Source: an uncultured Clostridia bacterium
GTDB lineage: Bacteria; Bacillota; Clostridia; Oscillospirales; Acutalibacteraceae
Reading direction: 5' to 3'
Length of the DNA stretch: 64,000 nucleotides
NCBI GenBank assembly: GCA_947625785.1
Contig: CANQPS010000008.1
Location: forward strand, 1-64,000
Shown here: piece after piece, positions 62,237 through 64,000 of the stretch
How the letters are laid out: each line of letters begins with the position of its first letter
Numbering within the stretch: the first letter of the stretch is position 1
The notes under the pieces: generated by a model
Seen by the model: the letters and a program-made list of their open reading frames with translations, nothing else
Database searches by the model: none
What the model was told of the DNA's origin: nothing
Made by a program: the position numbers and the translations under genes

Positions 62237-62270
62237 TAGGGTGATAAGTTATCTTATCACCCTATTTTTA
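62237..62270 (+). terminator. Terminator of the ribosomal superoperon
   Basis: TAGGGTGATAAG pairs perfectly with CTTATCACCCTA around a 4-nt loop, followed by TTTTTATA. Confidence 0.9.
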
Positions 62271-62300
62271 TAAATTATAAATGGGGGCTGCTATGGGACT

Positions 62301-62360
62301 GTTAAGAGGAACTTTTTTGAGAAAAGGTTCTTTTAACGGGGTGCGAGCAATGCCGCAAAC
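62301..62360. repeat. Dispersed palindromic repeat, copy 3 (diverged)
   Basis: GTTAAGAGGAACTTTTTT is followed by an imperfect complement (AAAAGGTTCTTTTAAC) and GTGCGAGCAATGCCGC. It resembles the copies at 26521 and 38921 in order but is not identical. It lies in the 246-bp gap after rplQ; the remainder of the gap has no recognised element. Confidence 0.45.
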
Positions 62361-62468
62361 CAATAAAAACACACATTTAAGTCACTCCCTTAAAGGCTAA
62401 AATGGTTGAAAAAATGGATATAATATTGTATAATAGGTTAAATAAATGAATTTTAGGGGTGAAAGTCA

Positions 62469-63716
62469 ATGAATTTATGTTTTAAATCCGGTGAGATATG
62501 GCTGCCCAATAAAGATATTGAAGCGGATAAATGGTCGGTTGTAGCCTGTGACCAATATACAAGCCAACCTGAATACTGGCATACGGTGGAAAATATAGTT
62601 GGAGATAAACCGTCTACCCTCAATATTATTTATCCGGAAGTGTACTTAGGTGAAGGTGATAAGCGTATTGCAAAAATACAGGAATATATGAAAAAATATA
62701 TCTCTGAGAATATCTTACAGCCAAGAATAAAAGATGGCTTTGTTTTGGTTGAAAGAACAACATCATCAGGAAAACGCTTGGGACTTGTAGGAATTTTAGA
62801 TTTGGAAAGCTATGATTTTAAGATTGGGACAAAAGCGTTGGTTAGAGCTACTGAGGGAACTATACAATCGAGAATACCTCCAAGAGTTCATATCAGAGAA
62901 GGTGCAATTCTTGAAAGTCCACATATTATGCTTCTGATTGATGACGCAAAAAGAGAATTGATTGAACCGTTGTATGAAAGAAAAAAAGAATTTGAGTTAT
63001 TGTATGATATAGAATTAATGATGAATGGCGGTACCTTGAAGGGCTATGCAATATGCGGAGAAAATGCACAAAAGTTGAATGATTTAATTGCCCAAATGCA
63101 AGAGGACAGAATACAAAATAATGATGGATTTTTCTTAGCGGTTGGTGACGGCAATCATTCTTTGGCAACTGCAAAAACTTGTTGGAATAATATAAAATCA
63201 ACTTTATCTGTTGAAGAACAGGAAAACCACCCGTCAAGATATGCATTGGTTGAACTTGTTAATTTGCATAGCGATGCACTGATTTTTGAACCTATACATC
63301 GTGTAATATTTAATGTCGACAGTAAAGATATGATTGATAAGTTTAAAAAATATGTAAAAGAAAATGGTATGGATTACAATAATGGTAATGATATAACATT
63401 TGTTCATAGTGGTGAAGAATTTGCTATGGGATTAACGGGGACAAACGGTCGTTTGCCGCTTGATGTTTTACAGAAATTTCTGGATATATATATTGAGAAT
63501 AATAAAGATGTTAAAATTGATTATGTGCACGGCGATAGTGCCATAAAATCACTGGCTAATAATACTAATAATTGCGGTATAAAATTAGGTTCAATAGATA
63601 AAAATACATTATTTCCGGCGATAGCTGCGGGTGGTGTTTTACCAAGGAAAACATTTTCTATGGGCGAGGCATACGAAAAGCGTTATTATATGGAATGCAG
63701 GAAAATTGTGCCTTAA
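62469..63716 (+). CDS. DUF1015-family protein
   Basis: The 415-residue protein matches the DUF1015 family (WSVVACDQYTSQPEYWHTVE, ERTTSSGKRLGLVG, AVGDGNHSLATAKTCW near 225-240, and EPIHRVIFN). The GDGNHS segment is strongly conserved, suggesting an enzyme site, but no biochemical role is established that I can rely on; family members sit near amino-acid and phosphate-type metabolism genes. GGGGTGAAAG precedes the ATG. Monocistronic here or followed by the acyltransferase. Confidence 0.9.
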   Translation: MNLCFKSGEIWLPNKDIEADKWSVVACDQYTSQPEYWHTVENIVGDKPSTLNIIYPEVYLGEGDKRIAKIQEYMKKYISENILQPRIKDGFVLVERTTSSGKRLGLVGILDLESYDFKIGTKALVRATEGTIQSRIPPRVHIREGAILESPHIMLLIDDAKRELIEPLYERKKEFELLYDIELMMNGGTLKGYAICGENAQKLNDLIAQMQEDRIQNNDGFFLAVGDGNHSLATAKTCWNNIKSTLSVEEQENHPSRYALVELVNLHSDALIFEPIHRVIFNVDSKDMIDKFKKYVKENGMDYNNGNDITFVHSGEEFAMGLTGTNGRLPLDVLQKFLDIYIENNKDVKIDYVHGDSAIKSLANNTNNCGIKLGSIDKNTLFPAIAAGGVLPRKTFSMGEAYEKRYYMECRKIVP

Positions 63717-63752
63717 TAATATGAGTATAAAGTAAGGCGGGGTGTTTGGGGT

Positions 63753-64000
63753 TTGAAAGATGATAATAAAACTTCTTGGATTAACGGTTTTAAAGGAATT
63801 ATTGGAATATTGTTATTTTCCTATTTTTTTCTGAAAGTTTTTTATCCTGCAATGTATAATGGTGACATAGATTTTTCACATTCAAAATCTGAAATAGATG
63901 TAGCTTTATCAAAGTCGTTTTTTAATGTTTTTTTTAACGGACATTTTTTGCAATGTATATTTTGTATATTGACGGGAATATCGTTAAGTTATAAAATATT
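63753..64000 (+). CDS. Acyltransferase-3 family membrane protein (partial, runs off the window)
   Basis: A reading frame from TTG 63753 stays open to the window end. It reads KDDNKTSWINGFKGIIGILLF and, near the end, FFNGHFLQCIFCILTGISLS. These match the N-terminus of OafA/YrhL-type O-acyltransferases, where the FNG...F.LSG pattern forms the second membrane segment. GGCGGGGTG lies upstream. The C-terminus is outside the window, so the substrate cannot be judged. A surface-polymer acetylation role is likely for the family. Confidence 0.75.
   Translation, partial: MKDDNKTSWINGFKGIIGILLFSYFFLKVFYPAMYNGDIDFSHSKSEIDVALSKSFFNVFFNGHFLQCIFCILTGISLSYKI

Noticed and set aside
1-64000. CRISPR arrays, prophage, insertion sequences or integrase genes
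   Set aside because: No regularly spaced repeats, transposase, integrase or capsid-type proteins were seen.

Overview
The window is AT-rich, gene-dense bacterial chromosome, most likely from a low-GC Gram-positive of the class Clostridia (Oscillospira/Eubacteriales-like). The reasons are strong AGGAGG-type ribosome binding sites with frequent TTG and GTG starts, a zinc-ribbon S14, an mreBCD-mrdA cluster, a forkhead-domain SEDS protein, lipobox lipoproteins, the short (type 3) ProS, and the S10-spc-alpha gene order with a KOW protein between map and infA. No phage, transposase, CRISPR array or plasmid module was seen; this is ordinary core chromosome with a few regulatory oddities.

Layout. 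1-230: tRNA-Gly and tRNA-Cys. 332-4023: two lipoproteins (one transglutaminase-like), then folP-folB-folK. 4082-7115 (minus): a forkhead/SEDS glycosyltransferase fusion paired with a class B penicillin-binding protein. 7439-15162: a lipoprotein, two-subunit fumarase, two GNAT acetyltransferases, a PfkB sugar kinase, and agmatine deiminase plus N-carbamoylputrescine amidase (agmatine to putrescine). 15220-15449 (minus): a solitary 5S rRNA with its own promoter and terminator. 15734-19265: response regulator, histidine kinase and HtrA protease. 19328-23548 (minus): mreB-mreC-mreD-PBP2 elongation operon. 23875-31118: zapA, a U32 protein, a MinD-like ATPase, mgsA, hisS, aspS. 31195-34325 (minus): zinc-ribbon membrane protein, secreted alpha-amylase, HD hydrolase. 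34573-37178: a small membrane protein and a GntR-controlled ABC transporter. 37273-39312 (minus): proS and acpP. 39610-43114: shikimate genes aroE, aroK, tyrA, aroB. 43258-46181: MBL hydrolase, PARG-like protein, rlmH, SDR. 46434-62270: S10-spc-alpha ribosomal superoperon with secY, adk, map, infA and rpoA. 62469 to the end: DUF1015 protein and a truncated acyltransferase.

Much of the window serves growth and envelope building: two SEDS/PBP or Mre systems, ZapA, a MinD-like ATPase, SecY and the ribosome. The most interesting signals are regulatory or architectural: the stand-alone 5S gene, a 16-bp inverted repeat inside the S10 promoter followed by a leader attenuator, a second attenuator before tyrA, the FHA-SEDS fusion, a palindromic operator just downstream of the gntR promoter, paired operator-like repeats at acpP and mreB/zapA, and a degenerate dispersed palindromic repeat. 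I did not find a clearly new multi-gene defence or mobile system.
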